64,000 nucleotides of DNA from an uncultured Frankineae bacterium (lineage in GTDB: Bacteria > Actinomycetota > Actinomycetes > Mycobacteriales > SCTD01), in the NCBI GenBank assembly GCA_902805775.1, contig CADCUB010000120.1, positions 1 through 64,000 on the forward strand, written 5' to 3'. Below the pieces are notes generated by a model. It was not told the DNA's origin. It saw nothing but the letters and a program-made list of their open reading frames with translations, and did no database searches. A program made the position numbers and the translations under genes. How positions within the stretch are numbered: position 1 is the stretch's first letter; each line of letters opens with the position of its first letter. This document shows, in pieces, positions 18,823 to 28,531 of this stretch.

Positions 18823-19437
18823 ATGACCGACCCCCGTGCGCACCCGCGGGTGCGCGAGCTGCCCGAGCGCCACCCCGAGCAGTGGGCGGCGGCGACCCGG
18901 CACCCGTTCCTCGACGGCGTGCGCGACGGCACGCTGCCGGCAGCGGTCCTCGACACCTGGCTGGTGCAGGACGCGGCGTTCGTGGCCGACCTGCTGCGCT
19001 TCCAGTCGCGCCTGCTGGCCCGGGCCCCGCGACCGGCGCAGCGGGTGCTGGCCGAGGGAGCCCTGGCGCTGGTCGACGAGCTGGACTGGTTCGAGCAGCT
19101 CGCCGCCGGGCGCGGGCTGGACCTGTCGGCGCCGCCCCTGCCCGCCACCACCGCCTACGCCGCGCTGCTCGACGACCTGGACGCGGCGCCGTACGCCGAC
19201 GCGGTCGGCTGCCTGTGGGTCGTGGAGCGCGTCTACCTCGACGCGTGGAGCGCGGCCGCGCCCGGGGCCGGCGACTGCGCCGCGCTGGTCGAGCACTGGA
19301 CCGCACCCGGCTTCACGGCGTACGTCGAGGGCCTGGAGGCCGCCGCCGACGCCGCGGGCGGGCCGGACGACCGTCGGGTGGCGGAGGTGCTGGACCGCGA
19401 GGCGGCCTTCTGGGACGTCGCGGCGGCCCGGCCGTGA
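18823..19437 (+). CDS. tenA: TenA family protein, TenA_E type (aminopyrimidine salvage)
   Basis: A 204-residue all-helical TenA fold. The motifs WLVQDAAFVADL (Asp), PATTAYAALL (Tyr) and a C-terminal Glu in DREAAFWD are present, but the catalytic Cys position reads CLWVVERVYLDAW, with Glu instead of Cys. That is the pattern of the TenA_E subgroup, linked to hydrolysis of amino-HMP or formylamino-HMP thiamine breakdown products. ATG at 18823 was chosen because TAGGGT precedes it by eight bases. It overlaps the second tenA as GTGA. Confidence 0.82.
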   Translation: MTDPRAHPRVRELPERHPEQWAAATRHPFLDGVRDGTLPAAVLDTWLVQDAAFVADLLRFQSRLLARAPRPAQRVLAEGALALVDELDWFEQLAAGRGLDLSAPPLPATTAYAALLDDLDAAPYADAVGCLWVVERVYLDAWSAAAPGAGDCAALVEHWTAPGFTAYVEGLEAAADAAGGPDDRRVAEVLDREAAFWDVAAARP

Positions 19438-20057
19438 GCCTGGCCGCGCGGCTGTGGGCCGCCAGCGCCGACGCGGCCGACGCCGCGCTCGCCCACCCGT
19501 TCGTGCGCGGGCTCGCCGACGGCTCCCTGCCGCTGCCGGCGTTCCAGGTCTACGTCGCGCAGGACGCGGTGTTCCTGGAGGGCTTCGCCCGCGCGTACGC
19601 GCTCGCCCTGGCGCGCAGCGACGACCGGGCGACGCTGGACGCCTTCGCCGGCCTGATCGCCGGCGTGGTCGACGAGCTGCGGCTGCACGCGGCCTACGCC
19701 GAGCGGTGGGGCGTGGACACGACGCCCGTGCGCCCGCTGCCGGCCACGACGGCCTACACCGACTTCGTCCTGGCGACGGCCGCCCTGCGCGGCGTCGGCG
19801 TCACCTGCGCGGCTCTGGCGCCGTGCATGCGGCTGTACGCCCACCTGGGCACCTCGCTGGACCCGGAGGCCGCCGGGCCGTACGCGGAGTGGGTGCGCAC
19901 GTACGCCGACCCGGCCTTCGAGGCCCTGGCCCGCACGCTCGAGGACCTGCTGGACCGGCACGCCGACGACGTCCCGGAGGTGGCGGCGGCCTACCGCCGC
20001 GCGATGGAGCTCGAGCTCGCCTTCTTCTCCGCGGCGCTGGAGCGCTCGCCGGGCTGA
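19434..20057 (+). CDS. tenA: TenA family aminopyrimidine aminohydrolase (thiaminase II), TenA_C type
   Basis: A 207-residue TenA with the full catalytic set: QVYVAQDAVFLEGF (Asp), PATTAYTDFV (Tyr), ALAPCMRLYAHLG (nucleophile Cys) and MELELAFFSAAL (Glu). It is expected to deaminate aminomethyl-pyrimidine to HMP, which ThiD then phosphorylates. GTG at 19434 overlaps the first tenA stop as GTGA, so both are made together. Confidence 0.88.
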   Translation: MSLAARLWAASADAADAALAHPFVRGLADGSLPLPAFQVYVAQDAVFLEGFARAYALALARSDDRATLDAFAGLIAGVVDELRLHAAYAERWGVDTTPVRPLPATTAYTDFVLATAALRGVGVTCAALAPCMRLYAHLGTSLDPEAAGPYAEWVRTYADPAFEALARTLEDLLDRHADDVPEVAAAYRRAMELELAFFSAALERSPG

Positions 20058-20069
20058 CCGGTGCTGGGC

Positions 20070-20075
20070 CAGACT
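20070..20075 (+). promoter_or_regulatory. Putative -10 (CAGACT) before the first pirin
   Basis: CAGACT ends six bases before the ATG at 20082. It supports that start over the GTG at 20061. The hexamer match is weak. Confidence 0.3.
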
Positions 20076-20081
20076 GCCCGC

Positions 20082-21005
20082 ATGAGCGGACCGGTCGCAC
20101 GCGAGGACGCGGGGCTCGTCCCGCAGGGGGCGCGGCCGCAGCCGCCGACGGCCGAGGTGGTCGACGCCCGGGAGTCGCTCGTCGGCGGGCTGACCGTGCG
20201 GCGCGCGCTGCCCCGGGCCCGGCGGCGCACCGTCGGGGCATGGTGCTTCGTCGACCACGTCGGGCCGCTGGCCGTGGAGCCCGACGGCGGCCTCGACATC
20301 GGACCGCACCCGCACACCGGGCTGGCGACCGTGACCTACCTGCTCGAGGGCCAGGTGCTGCACCGCGACAGCCTCGGCAGCGAGCAGGTGGTCCGCCCCG
20401 GGCAGCTCAACCTGATGACCGCCGGGCGCGGCGTCGCGCACGCCGAGGAGCCGACCGGGGCCTACCGCGGCACCCTGCACGGCGTGCAGCTGTGGGTGGC
20501 GCAGCCGTCGGCGACCCGCACCGGCGAGCCGGCCTTCGAGCACCACGCCGAGCTGCCCGAGCTGGCCCTGGACGGCGCCGACGTGCGGGTGCTGGTGGGC
20601 GAGCTCGGCGCAGCGGCGTCACCGGCCCGGCGCGACAGCGACCTGCTCGGGGCCGGCGTGACGCTCGCTCCGGGCGCAGCGGTGCTGCCGCTGGCACCGG
20701 CGTACGAGCACCTCGTCGTCGTGCTCGACGGCGTCCTGCTGCTCGACGACGGCCGGCCGGTGCGGCCCGGCCAGAGCGCCTACCTCGGGACCGGCCGCGA
20801 CGAGCTGGTGCTGGCTGCGCCGGAGGGCGCCCGCGTGCTGCTGCTCGGCGGCGTGCCGTTCGGGGAGCAGATCGTCATGTGGTGGAACTTCGTGGGCCGC
20901 AGCCGGGAGGAGGTCGCCGACGCCGCGCGGGCCTGGGAGGCGGGCGACGACCGGTTCGGCGCCGTGGCGACCGGTCTCGACCGGATCCCGGCGCCCCAGC
21001 TCTAG
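20082..21005 (+). CDS. Pirin family protein (first copy)
   Basis: A 307-residue bicupin. Metal ligands are visible in IGPHPHTGLATVTY (two His) and RGVAHAEEPT (His and Glu), and the family segment TLHGVQLWV follows. Pirins are iron-binding proteins; some have quercetinase activity, others act as redox cofactors of regulators. It lies 24 bases after tenA2 on the same strand. The closest homologue in this window, at 40675, differs strongly, so the two are not a recent duplication. Confidence 0.9.
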   Translation: MSGPVAREDAGLVPQGARPQPPTAEVVDARESLVGGLTVRRALPRARRRTVGAWCFVDHVGPLAVEPDGGLDIGPHPHTGLATVTYLLEGQVLHRDSLGSEQVVRPGQLNLMTAGRGVAHAEEPTGAYRGTLHGVQLWVAQPSATRTGEPAFEHHAELPELALDGADVRVLVGELGAAASPARRDSDLLGAGVTLAPGAAVLPLAPAYEHLVVVLDGVLLLDDGRPVRPGQSAYLGTGRDELVLAAPEGARVLLLGGVPFGEQIVMWWNFVGRSREEVADAARAWEAGDDRFGAVATGLDRIPAPQL

Positions 21006-21020
21006 GCCGGGCCGGCGGCG

Positions 21021-22040
21021 TCAGCCGGCGACGGGTGCGCCGGCGCGCAGGGGCAGCTCGGCCAGGCCCGCGAACGAGCGCAGCCGGTCGGCCGGGTCGG
21101 GGACCATCGTGGTGACCATCAGCTCGTCGGCACCGGTGTCGTCGAGCAGCCGCTCCAGCGAGGCGCGCACCGTGGCGGGCCCCCCGATGCTCTGCTGCGC
21201 CAGCCGCTGCTCGACGAAGGCCCGCTCGTGCGGTGCGTAGGGGTAGGACAGCGCCTCGGGCACGGACGGCAGGCGCCCGGGCCGTCCGCTGCGCAGCCGC
21301 AGGAACGCCAGCGCGCCCGGCATCGCCAGCTCGCGGGCCCGGTCGTCGGTGTCGGCCAGCACCACCGACGCGCAGACCATCGCGTACGGCGCCGCCAGCA
21401 CCTCGGACGGCCGGAAGTGAGCGCGGTAGAGCTCGAGCGCCTGCAGCGTCCCGTGCGGCGCGAAGTGGTGGGCGAACGAGAACGGCAGCCCGAGCAGCCC
21501 GGCGAGCCGGGCGCTGTAGCCGCTGCTGCCCAGCAGCCAGATCGCCGGGCCGTTGCCCAGCGCCGGCACCGCCTGCAGCGACGCCCAGGGGTGGCCCGGC
21601 GACCACTGACCGTCGAAGAACGAGCGCAGCGCGAGCAGCTCTGCGGCGAAGTCGTCGGCGGAGGCACCGCGCCGCAGCGCGGACGCGGTGGCGGGGTCGG
21701 TGCCCGGCGCCCGGCCGAGCCCCAGGTCGATGCGACCGGCGTGCAGCGCCTCCAGGGTGCCGAACTGCTCGGCCACGACGAGCGGCGCGTGGTTGGGCAG
21801 CATCACCCCGCCCGACCCGACGCGGATCGCGGACGTCGCCGCAGCGATCGCGCCGATGAGCACGGCCGGGGCGCTGCTGGCGACGCCTGGCATGCCGTGG
21901 TGCTCGGCCACCCAGAAGCGGCCGTACCCGAGGTGCTCGACCTCCTGCGCGAGGGCGACGGTGTCGAGCAGTGCCTGCCGGCTGCTGCCGCCGGCCGGGA
22001 CGGGGGCGAGGTCGAGCACGGACAGCGGCACCGGCGTCAT
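21021..22040 (-). CDS. LLM-class flavin-dependent oxidoreductase (luciferase-like)
   Basis: A 339-residue bacterial luciferase-like monooxygenase. It begins [13 protein letters not shown], then [38 protein letters not shown] and [16 protein letters not shown], the MsnO8-type pattern. Such enzymes use reduced flavin and oxygen; the substrate is unknown. Convergent with the pirin gene, 15 bases apart. Confidence 0.9.
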   Translation of the reverse strand: MTPVPLSVLDLAPVPAGGSSRQALLDTVALAQEVEHLGYGRFWVAEHHGMPGVASSAPAVLIGAIAAATSAIRVGSGGVMLPNHAPLVVAEQFGTLEALHAGRIDLGLGRAPGTDPATASALRRGASADDFAAELLALRSFFDGQWSPGHPWASLQAVPALGNGPAIWLLGSSGYSARLAGLLGLPFSFAHHFAPHGTLQALELYRAHFRPSEVLAAPYAMVCASVVLADTDDRARELAMPGALAFLRLRSGRPGRLPSVPEALSYPYAPHERAFVEQRLAQQSIGGPATVRASLERLLDDTGADELMVTTMVPDPADRLRSFAGLAELPLRAGAPVAG

Positions 22041-22109
22041 GACCGGTGCAACGCCCCTGACCGCCGCGCCTTCCCGGTCACCAGGACGCTGGTCGGCCGG
22101 ACCCGAGGG

Positions 22110-23399
22110 TCACCACAGCTCGATGGACCGGGCGAAGATCCCGGCCAGGTCGTCCTCGGTGACGTCGCGGGGGCAGGTCGCGAGCAGGCGCTGCTGCTTC
22201 ATCGTCCCGTCGACCAGCGCGCCGATGTCGCCCTCGTCGAAGCCGACCGCGCCGATCCCGTTGGGGATCTCGATGTCGCGCATCAGCTCGGCGAGCACCG
22301 TGGGCAGGAACTGCGACAGGTCCGAGGGCCGGTCCGCGCCCGGTGCGAGCAGCTCCGCGGCCCGCACGTGCCGCTCGGGGGAGGCCTCGAAGGTGAAGCG
22401 GAACGCCTCCGGAGCGGTCAGCGACACCGACATGCCGTGCGGCACCATCGGCTCGTCGGCCGGGTAGTCCCGAGGGTGGAAGTCCTTGACCTGCCCGGCG
22501 ATCGGGTAGGCGTTCGCGTGCGGGATGTGGACGCCGGCGTTGCCGAAGCCCATGCCGGCGAAGGTCGCGGCGATCGCCATGTCGGCGCGGGCCTGGTCGT
22601 CGTCGCCGTGCCGGACGGCTGTGCGGAACGAGCCGGCCAGCAGCGACAGCGCCTTCTCCGACCACATGTCGGAGATCGGGTTCGACCCGCAGTAGGGCAC
22701 CCGGGCCTGCGGCGCCTTGCGCTCGTTGGTGGTGTACCAGCGTGCGGTGTAGCTCTCGAGCGCGTGGCAGAGGATGTCCATGCCGGACGCGGCCGTCACG
22801 CCGGCCGGCTGCGTGCGGGTGAGGTCGGGATCGATCACGGCGAGCGTCGGGCGCAGCCGCGCGTGGCTGATGCCGGTCTTGACCTTGAGGTGGAGCACGT
22901 CCATCACGCAGATCGTCGTGCTCTCCGAGCCCGTGCCGGTCGTCGTCGGGACGGCCACGAGGGGCTTGAGCGGCTGCGTCGGGGCCTGGCCGCCCCCGAC
23001 GGGCAGGTTGATGTAGTCCATCAGCTCGCCGGGGTTGGTGGTCATCAGGTTGATCGCCTTGGCCGTGTCGATCGCCGAGCCGCCGCCGACGGCGACGTAG
23101 GCGTCCCACGGACCGGAGGCGCGGGCCGCGTCGACGGCGGCGTTCAGCGAGACGTCCGTCGGCTCGACGTGGGCGCCGTCGTAGACCTGCGCCTCGATGC
23201 CGAACTGGGCCATCTGGTCGGCCACGCGCTGCGGGTGGCCGGTGGCGGCCACGCCCGGGTCGGTGACGACCAGGACCCGGCGGACGCCGTACGTGCTGAG
23301 GTCGAAGCCGATCTCGTCCGAGGAACCGCTGCCGAACTTGAGCATCGGCGCGCCGTAGGTGAAGACCGACTCGGGATGGGCGGGGGCGGTGCGGCTCAT
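22110..23399 (-). CDS. Iron-containing alcohol dehydrogenase, hydroxyacid-oxoacid transhydrogenase type
   Basis: A 429-residue type III alcohol dehydrogenase. The nucleotide site is YVAVGGGSAIDTAKAINL, followed by VPTTTGTGSE. Metal ligands lie in GMDILCHALESY and in later His motifs such as HIPHANAYPI and VPHGMSVSLT. The length and the N-terminal FTYGAPMLKFGSGSSDEIG match ADHFE1-like transhydrogenases, which couple 4-hydroxybutyrate oxidation to 2-oxoglutarate reduction. No 4-hydroxybutyrate gene is nearby, so the substrate remains inferred. Confidence 0.87.
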   Translation of the reverse strand: MSRTAPAHPESVFTYGAPMLKFGSGSSDEIGFDLSTYGVRRVLVVTDPGVAATGHPQRVADQMAQFGIEAQVYDGAHVEPTDVSLNAAVDAARASGPWDAYVAVGGGSAIDTAKAINLMTTNPGELMDYINLPVGGGQAPTQPLKPLVAVPTTTGTGSESTTICVMDVLHLKVKTGISHARLRPTLAVIDPDLTRTQPAGVTAASGMDILCHALESYTARWYTTNERKAPQARVPYCGSNPISDMWSEKALSLLAGSFRTAVRHGDDDQARADMAIAATFAGMGFGNAGVHIPHANAYPIAGQVKDFHPRDYPADEPMVPHGMSVSLTAPEAFRFTFEASPERHVRAAELLAPGADRPSDLSQFLPTVLAELMRDIEIPNGIGAVGFDEGDIGALVDGTMKQQRLLATCPRDVTEDDLAGIFARSIELW

Positions 23400-23457
23400 G
23401 AGGCGGCCTCTCGACGTCCGGCGGGGGAAACGCGGACGGAACGTACTGCGCCGGGGC

Positions 23458-25203
23458 TCAGGACTTGGCGTCGCGGCGCACCGATGCCTTGCGGCCCTTG
23501 ATCAGGGTGCCCCGCAGGGCGTCGATGACCTCCTGCGCCGCCGGTTCGGGCACCTCGACGAGCGAGAAGCGCTCGGTGATCTCGATGCCTCCGATCTGCC
23601 GGCCCGACAGGCTCGACTCACCGGTGATCGCCCCGACGAGGTCCTGCGGACGCACGCCCGCCGCACGGCCCAGGCCGACGTAGAGCCGGGTGGTCGGGCC
23701 GTCGAGGACGCGCCCCTTGCGGCCGGGTCCGCCGTCGGACCGGGACGGCGGCCCGGTGCGCGCGCGGTCGTGCCCCGGACGCTCGTGCGCCGCGCGGTCG
23801 GCGCCCGGGCGGTCGGGACGTTCGGGGCGCGCCGCCACCTCGGGGATGTCGCTGTCGTCGTCCGGGCCCGCGCCGCTGCTCGCCTCGTGGGCGAGCTTGA
23901 CGCCGGCGGCCGCCACGTCCATCACGTCGAACTCGTCGGTGAGCGCCTCGACCACGGCCCGGAAGCCGTCGAGCGAGTCCTCCAGCAGGCTCTCGCGCAG
24001 GGCCGCCCGGGTCAGCTCCAGCCGGCGCGCGCGCAGGTCCGCGACCGTCGGCACCTTCTCCATCGTGATCCTCGAGCCGGTGACCCGCTCGATCGTCTTG
24101 AGCATCCGGTGCTCGCGCGGCTCGGCCAGCGTGATCGCGACGCCCTCGCGCCCGGCCCGGCCGACGCGGCCGATCCGGTGGACGTAGGCCTCCGGCGCCG
24201 ACGGCACGTTGTAGTTGACGACGTGGGTGAGGTGCTCGACGTCGAGCCCGCGGGCGGCGACGTCGGTCGCGACGAGCAGGTCGGCGGTCTGGTTGCGCAG
24301 CCGGCCCATGACCTTGTCGCGCTGCTCCTGGCTCATCCCGCCGTGCAGCGCCTCCGCGCGGTAGCCCCGGCCGTTGAGCGTCTCGGTGAGCTGGTCGACC
24401 TCCTCCCGCGTGCGGCAGAAGACCAGCGCCGCCTCCGGCGCCTCGACGTCGAGCACGCGGCCGAGGGCGGTGGGCTTGTGCGGGCGCGCGACGACGTACG
24501 CGCTCTGGCGCACCTTGGGCGCCTGGCCCGCGGCGGGCTGCTCGCGGCGGATCTCGATGCGCACCGGGTCGCGCAGGTGGCGCCGGGCCACCCGCTCCAC
24601 GCGCGAGGGCATGGTGGCCGAGAACAGCACCGTCTGCCGGTCGGCGGGGGCGGCGTCCAGGATGGCGTCGATGTCCTCGGCGAAGCCCATGTCGAGCATC
24701 TCGTCGGCCTCGTCGAGCACCACCGTCCGCAGCGCGTCCAGGCGCAGGGTGCCGCGGTTGATGTGGTCGACGACGCGGCCGGGAGTGCCGACCACGACGT
24801 CGACGCCGCGCTCGAGCTCGCGCAGCTGGCGGCCGATCGGCTGGCCGCCGTAGACCGGCAGCACCCGGGCGCCGTCGCCGGCGCCGAACAGGTCCTTGCC
24901 GTAGCGGTGCGTGGCCTCGCTCACCTGCATGGCGAGCTCACGGGTGGGGGCGAGCACGAGGCTGACCGGAGCGCTGCCCCGCCCGCGCCGCTGCAGGCCC
25001 TGCAGCAGCGGCAGCGCGAAGGCTGCGGTCTTGCCGGTTCCGGTCGCCGCCTGCCCGAGCAGGTCGCGGCCCTCGAGCAGCGGCGGGACGGCCTCCCGCT
25101 GGATCGGCGTCGGCTCCTCGTAGCCGAGCGCCGTGAGCGCCGACAGCAGCTCCGGGCGCAGCTCGAGGTCGGCGAAGGTGCCGGCGGCCTCGGCCGTGGT
25201 CAT
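23458..25203 (-). CDS. DEAD/DEAH-box RNA helicase (DeaD/CsdA-like)
   Basis: A 581-residue ATP-dependent RNA helicase. Motifs: Q-motif PTPIQREAVPP, I ATGTGKTAAF, II VLDEADEMLDMGF, III FSATMPS, and VI HRIGRVGRAGR (Val where Thr is usual). A disordered Arg/Pro/Asp linker follows, then a DbpA/CsdA RNA-binding domain, TTRLYVGLGRAAGVRPQDL. This fits ribosome assembly or cold adaptation. ATG at 25203 is the family start; the 947-residue ORF extends through the GH65 gene in another frame. Confidence 0.93.
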   Translation of the reverse strand: MTTAEAAGTFADLELRPELLSALTALGYEEPTPIQREAVPPLLEGRDLLGQAATGTGKTAAFALPLLQGLQRRGRGSAPVSLVLAPTRELAMQVSEATHRYGKDLFGAGDGARVLPVYGGQPIGRQLRELERGVDVVVGTPGRVVDHINRGTLRLDALRTVVLDEADEMLDMGFAEDIDAILDAAPADRQTVLFSATMPSRVERVARRHLRDPVRIEIRREQPAAGQAPKVRQSAYVVARPHKPTALGRVLDVEAPEAALVFCRTREEVDQLTETLNGRGYRAEALHGGMSQEQRDKVMGRLRNQTADLLVATDVAARGLDVEHLTHVVNYNVPSAPEAYVHRIGRVGRAGREGVAITLAEPREHRMLKTIERVTGSRITMEKVPTVADLRARRLELTRAALRESLLEDSLDGFRAVVEALTDEFDVMDVAAAGVKLAHEASSGAGPDDDSDIPEVAARPERPDRPGADRAAHERPGHDRARTGPPSRSDGGPGRKGRVLDGPTTRLYVGLGRAAGVRPQDLVGAITGESSLSGRQIGGIEITERFSLVEVPEPAAQEVIDALRGTLIKGRKASVRRDAKS

Positions 25204-25329
25204 GGGAGCGCTCCTCGAGGGGTGGTGCGGCGGGGCTCCCAGTGTGCGGGGTGCGCGTCGGGGCCAGGCAGGCAGGGCACAGCGGGCCCGATCGGTGCGG
25301 TCCGCGACGCCACCCTCCTGCGGGTGGTC

Positions 25330-25350
25330 AGCGCGGGCCGGGCCCGCGCT
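25330..25350 (-). terminator. Strong hairpin downstream of the GH65 gene
   Basis: AGCGCGGGCC and GGCCCGCGCT flank one central G, 29 bases after the GH65 stop. No T-tract follows, as is common for actinobacterial terminators, so termination is inferred. Confidence 0.4.
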
Positions 25351-25379
25351 CGATCCACGTGCACCCGCTGCCGAGCGCG

Positions 25380-27731
25380 CTACTCCCGGGTGTCGGGCTC
25401 CCGGCCCGTCGGCTGAGGGGGCTGGGCGAGCAGCGGCGCCCGCCGTCGCCACGGGCGGACGACCGGCTCCTCGGCGCTCAGCTGCACCCGCTCGCCCGCG
25501 ATCAGCAGGTCGACGACGGCGTCGGCGCCGTCGCGCAGCTCCACCCGCACCTGCGAGCCGGTCACCTCGACGAGCACCCGCATGCCGTGCCAGTGCAGGC
25601 GGAACGCCAGCCGGGTCATCCCGTCCGGCAGCTGCGGGTCGATGCTCAGCGTCGACTCCTCGATCGCCATGCCGCCGAAGCCGTCGACGAGGGCGCTCCA
25701 GGCGCCGGCCATCGACGCCATGTGCAGGCCGTCCCGGGCGTTGCCGTGCAGGTCGCGCAGGTCGACCAGCGCAGCCTCGTGCAGGTAGTCGTGCGCGAGC
25801 TCGAGGTGACCGGTGCGCGCGCACATCACCGACTGGGTGCAGGCCGACAGCGACGAGTCGCGGACGGTCCGGCGCTCGTAGTAGTCGACGTTGCGCGCCT
25901 TCTGCCCCTCGTCGAAGGCCTCCGGGCACCAGTGCATGGCCAGCACGAGGTCGGCCTGCTTGACGACCTGCGTGCGGTAGAGCTGGAAGTACGGCACGTG
26001 GAGCAGCAGGGGGTAGTCGTCCTTGGAGGCCTCGAAGTCCCACTCCGCGTAGCGCGTGAACGACTCCGACTGCGGGTGCACGCCCAGGTCGGCGTCGTAG
26101 GGGATGTGCACCGCCTTGGCGGCGTCGCGCCAGGAGGCCGTCTCCTCGGTGCTGGCGCCGAGAGTGCGGGCGCGGCCGGGGTTGCGGGCGCAGGCGTCGG
26201 CTGCCGCGCGCAGGTTGCGCGCTGCCATGAGGTTGGTGAACACGTTGTCGTCCACCACCGCCGTGTACTCGTCGGGGCCGGTGACACCGTCGATGTGCCA
26301 CGCGCCGCGGGCGTCGTGGTGACCGAGGCTCATCCAGAGCCGCGCCGTCTCGACGAGCAGCTCGAGACCGCCGTCGTCCTCGAAGGACGTGTCGCCGGTC
26401 ATGAGGCGGTAGCGCTCAGCGGCGAACGCGATGACCGCGTTGACGTGGAAGGCGGCGGTGCCGGCCGGCCAGTAGGCCGAGCACTCCTGGCCGCGGATGG
26501 TCCGCCACGGGAAGGCCGCGCCGCGCAGGCCGAGCAGCTCGGCCCGCTCCTTGGCCAGGTCGAGCGTCGAGTGGCGCCAGCGCAGGACGTCGGCGGCGGC
26601 GTCCGGAGCCGTGGCGGTGAGCGTGGCGAGCACGAAGCCCTCGGTGTCCCAGAACGCGTGGCCGTCGTAGCCCGGGCCGGTGAGCCCCTTGGCGGGGACG
26701 GCCCGGCGCTCGGCCCGCGCTCCCGCCTGCAGGATGTGGAACAGCCCGAAGCGCACCGCCTGCTGCACGACCGGGTCGCCGTCGACCTCGACGTCGGCGC
26801 CGTCCCAGAAGTCGTCGAGGTAGGCCCGCTGGCCGGCGAGCAGGCCCTCCCAGCCGCTGTAGCGCGCGCTGGTCAGCGCCGCCGCGACCTGGTCGCGCAC
26901 CGCCGGCACGGAGCGCACGCTGGACCAGCCGTACGCCAGGAACTTCACGACCCGCAGGACCTCACCGGCGGCCAGTCCGCAGACGATCGTGGTCCGTGCC
27001 CAGTCGGGGCGTGCGTCGGTCTCCTCGGTCATCCGTCCGGGGGCGGTGACCACGTGGTCCATGCCGGCAGCCATCAGCAGCTCGCTGCTGCGGGTGCGGT
27101 GCACGAGCAGGGCACCGTGCTGCTCGACGTCCTGCTCGACGGCCACGAGCGGCTTGTCCAGCGCCGCCGCCACCCGGGGGTCGCCGGTCAGGTGCGGCTG
27201 CTCCTCGTTCGCGACCAGCTCGGACTGCACGGTGATCCGCACGTCCTCGTCGACGGCCTCCACCTCGTAGGAGATGGCCGCCACGGCGCGGTGCGCGAAC
27301 GAGACCAGGCGCGTGGAGCGCAGGCGGACGCGCTTGCCGGCGGGGGAGATCCAGTCGGCGCAGCGCGAGAGCGTCCCGGCGCGCAGGTCCAGCGTGCGCT
27401 CGTGCTGCAGCAGCTCGCCGTAGCGGACGTCGAAGGGCTCGTCGTCGACGAGCAGGCGCAGCAGCTTGCCGTTGGTGACGTCGACGACCGTCTGCCCGTC
27501 CTCGGGGTAGCCGTAGCCGGCCTCGGCGTAGGGCAGCGGCCGGCTCTCGTAGTAGGAGTTGAGGTAGGTGCCCGGGATCGCGTGGGGCTCGCCCTCGTCG
27601 AGGTTGCCGCGCAGCCCGATGTGGCCGTTGCTGAGCGCGAACACCGACTCGGTCTGCGCCAGGACCTCGAGGGCGAGGTGCGGCTCGCGCACGCACCAGG
27701 GGTCGACCGGGAAGGTGCCGGTGGTGATCAT
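25380..27731 (-). CDS. Glycoside hydrolase family 65 protein (disaccharide phosphorylase)
   Basis: A 783-residue GH65 enzyme, probably a trehalose, maltose or kojibiose phosphorylase. The N-terminal beta-sandwich starts [19 protein letters not shown]. The (alpha/alpha)6 barrel has [27 protein letters not shown] with the catalytic acid Glu, and the phosphate-site segments HMASMAGAW and GMAIEESTL. These enzymes release beta-glucose 1-phosphate, which the adjacent beta-phosphoglucomutase would use. Start ATG at 27731 overlaps the HAD stop as ATGA. The disaccharide specificity cannot be read from the sequence. Confidence 0.93.
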   Translation of the reverse strand: MITTGTFPVDPWCVREPHLALEVLAQTESVFALSNGHIGLRGNLDEGEPHAIPGTYLNSYYESRPLPYAEAGYGYPEDGQTVVDVTNGKLLRLLVDDEPFDVRYGELLQHERTLDLRAGTLSRCADWISPAGKRVRLRSTRLVSFAHRAVAAISYEVEAVDEDVRITVQSELVANEEQPHLTGDPRVAAALDKPLVAVEQDVEQHGALLVHRTRSSELLMAAGMDHVVTAPGRMTEETDARPDWARTTIVCGLAAGEVLRVVKFLAYGWSSVRSVPAVRDQVAAALTSARYSGWEGLLAGQRAYLDDFWDGADVEVDGDPVVQQAVRFGLFHILQAGARAERRAVPAKGLTGPGYDGHAFWDTEGFVLATLTATAPDAAADVLRWRHSTLDLAKERAELLGLRGAAFPWRTIRGQECSAYWPAGTAAFHVNAVIAFAAERYRLMTGDTSFEDDGGLELLVETARLWMSLGHHDARGAWHIDGVTGPDEYTAVVDDNVFTNLMAARNLRAAADACARNPGRARTLGASTEETASWRDAAKAVHIPYDADLGVHPQSESFTRYAEWDFEASKDDYPLLLHVPYFQLYRTQVVKQADLVLAMHWCPEAFDEGQKARNVDYYERRTVRDSSLSACTQSVMCARTGHLELAHDYLHEAALVDLRDLHGNARDGLHMASMAGAWSALVDGFGGMAIEESTLSIDPQLPDGMTRLAFRLHWHGMRVLVEVTGSQVRVELRDGADAVVDLLIAGERVQLSAEEPVVRPWRRRAPLLAQPPQPTGREPDTRE

Positions 27732-28465
27732 GCGAGCAGCTCCTCGAGGTCGAGCACGACGACGTCTGCGCCCTGTGCCTTGAGCGCCTCGGACTGGCCG
27801 ACGCGGTCGACACCGACCACGTAGCCGAACTCCCCCGCCCGACCGGCCTGCACGCCGGCGAGGGCGTCCTCGAAGACCACCGACTCGGCCGCGGTCACCC
27901 CCAGGTCGGCCGCCGCCGCGAGGAAGGTGTCGGGAGCCGGCTTGCCCGGCAGCGACCGCTCCCGGGCGGTGAGCCCGTCGACCCGCAGCTCGATGAACTC
28001 CGCCAGCCCGGTGACCTCCAGCACCTGCGCGGTGTTGGCGCTGCTGGACACCACGGCGCGCCGCAGGCCGGCGTCCCGCGCGGCCTGCAGGTAGCGGCGG
28101 CTGCCCTCGTAGACGCGCACGCCGTCCCGCTCGATGGTGGCGAGCAGCAGCTCGTTCTTGCGGTTGCCGACGCCCCACACCGTGTCGGCGTCGGGCGGGT
28201 CGTCGGCCGTGCCCTCGTCCAGGACGATGGCGCGGCTGGCGAGGAAGCTGCGCACGCCGTCCTCGCGCTTCTTGCCGTCGACGAAGTCGTTGTAGTCGCC
28301 GCCGGAGTCGAACTCGACGAACGGCTCGCCGCTCGCGTCGGCGCGTCGGCGCAGGAACTCGTCGAAGGTCTGCTTCCACGCGCGGTTGTGCACCGCAGCC
28401 GTGTCCGTGAGGACGCCGTCGAGGTCGAACAAGCAGGCCTTGACGCCGTCGGGGAGTCCGATCAC
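27728..28465 (-). CDS. pgmB: Beta-phosphoglucomutase family HAD hydrolase
   Basis: A 245-residue HAD protein with the nucleophile motif [19 protein letters not shown], motif [10 protein letters not shown], motif [14 protein letters not shown] and the acidic motif [13 protein letters not shown]. Paired with GH65 it should convert beta-glucose 1-phosphate to glucose 6-phosphate. The start is GTG with AGGAGG upstream. The pair is coupled by ATGA. Confidence 0.93.
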   Translation of the reverse strand: MIGLPDGVKACLFDLDGVLTDTAAVHNRAWKQTFDEFLRRRADASGEPFVEFDSGGDYNDFVDGKKREDGVRSFLASRAIVLDEGTADDPPDADTVWGVGNRKNELLLATIERDGVRVYEGSRRYLQAARDAGLRRAVVSSSANTAQVLEVTGLAEFIELRVDGLTARERSLPGKPAPDTFLAAAADLGVTAAESVVFEDALAGVQAGRAGEFGYVVGVDRVGQSEALKAQGADVVVLDLEELLA

Positions 28466-28531
28466 GTGGTCCTCCTAGCGGGTGTCCGCCGATCATGCCC
28501 CGCGCGGGCCACGCCTATCGTGGAGATGAGG

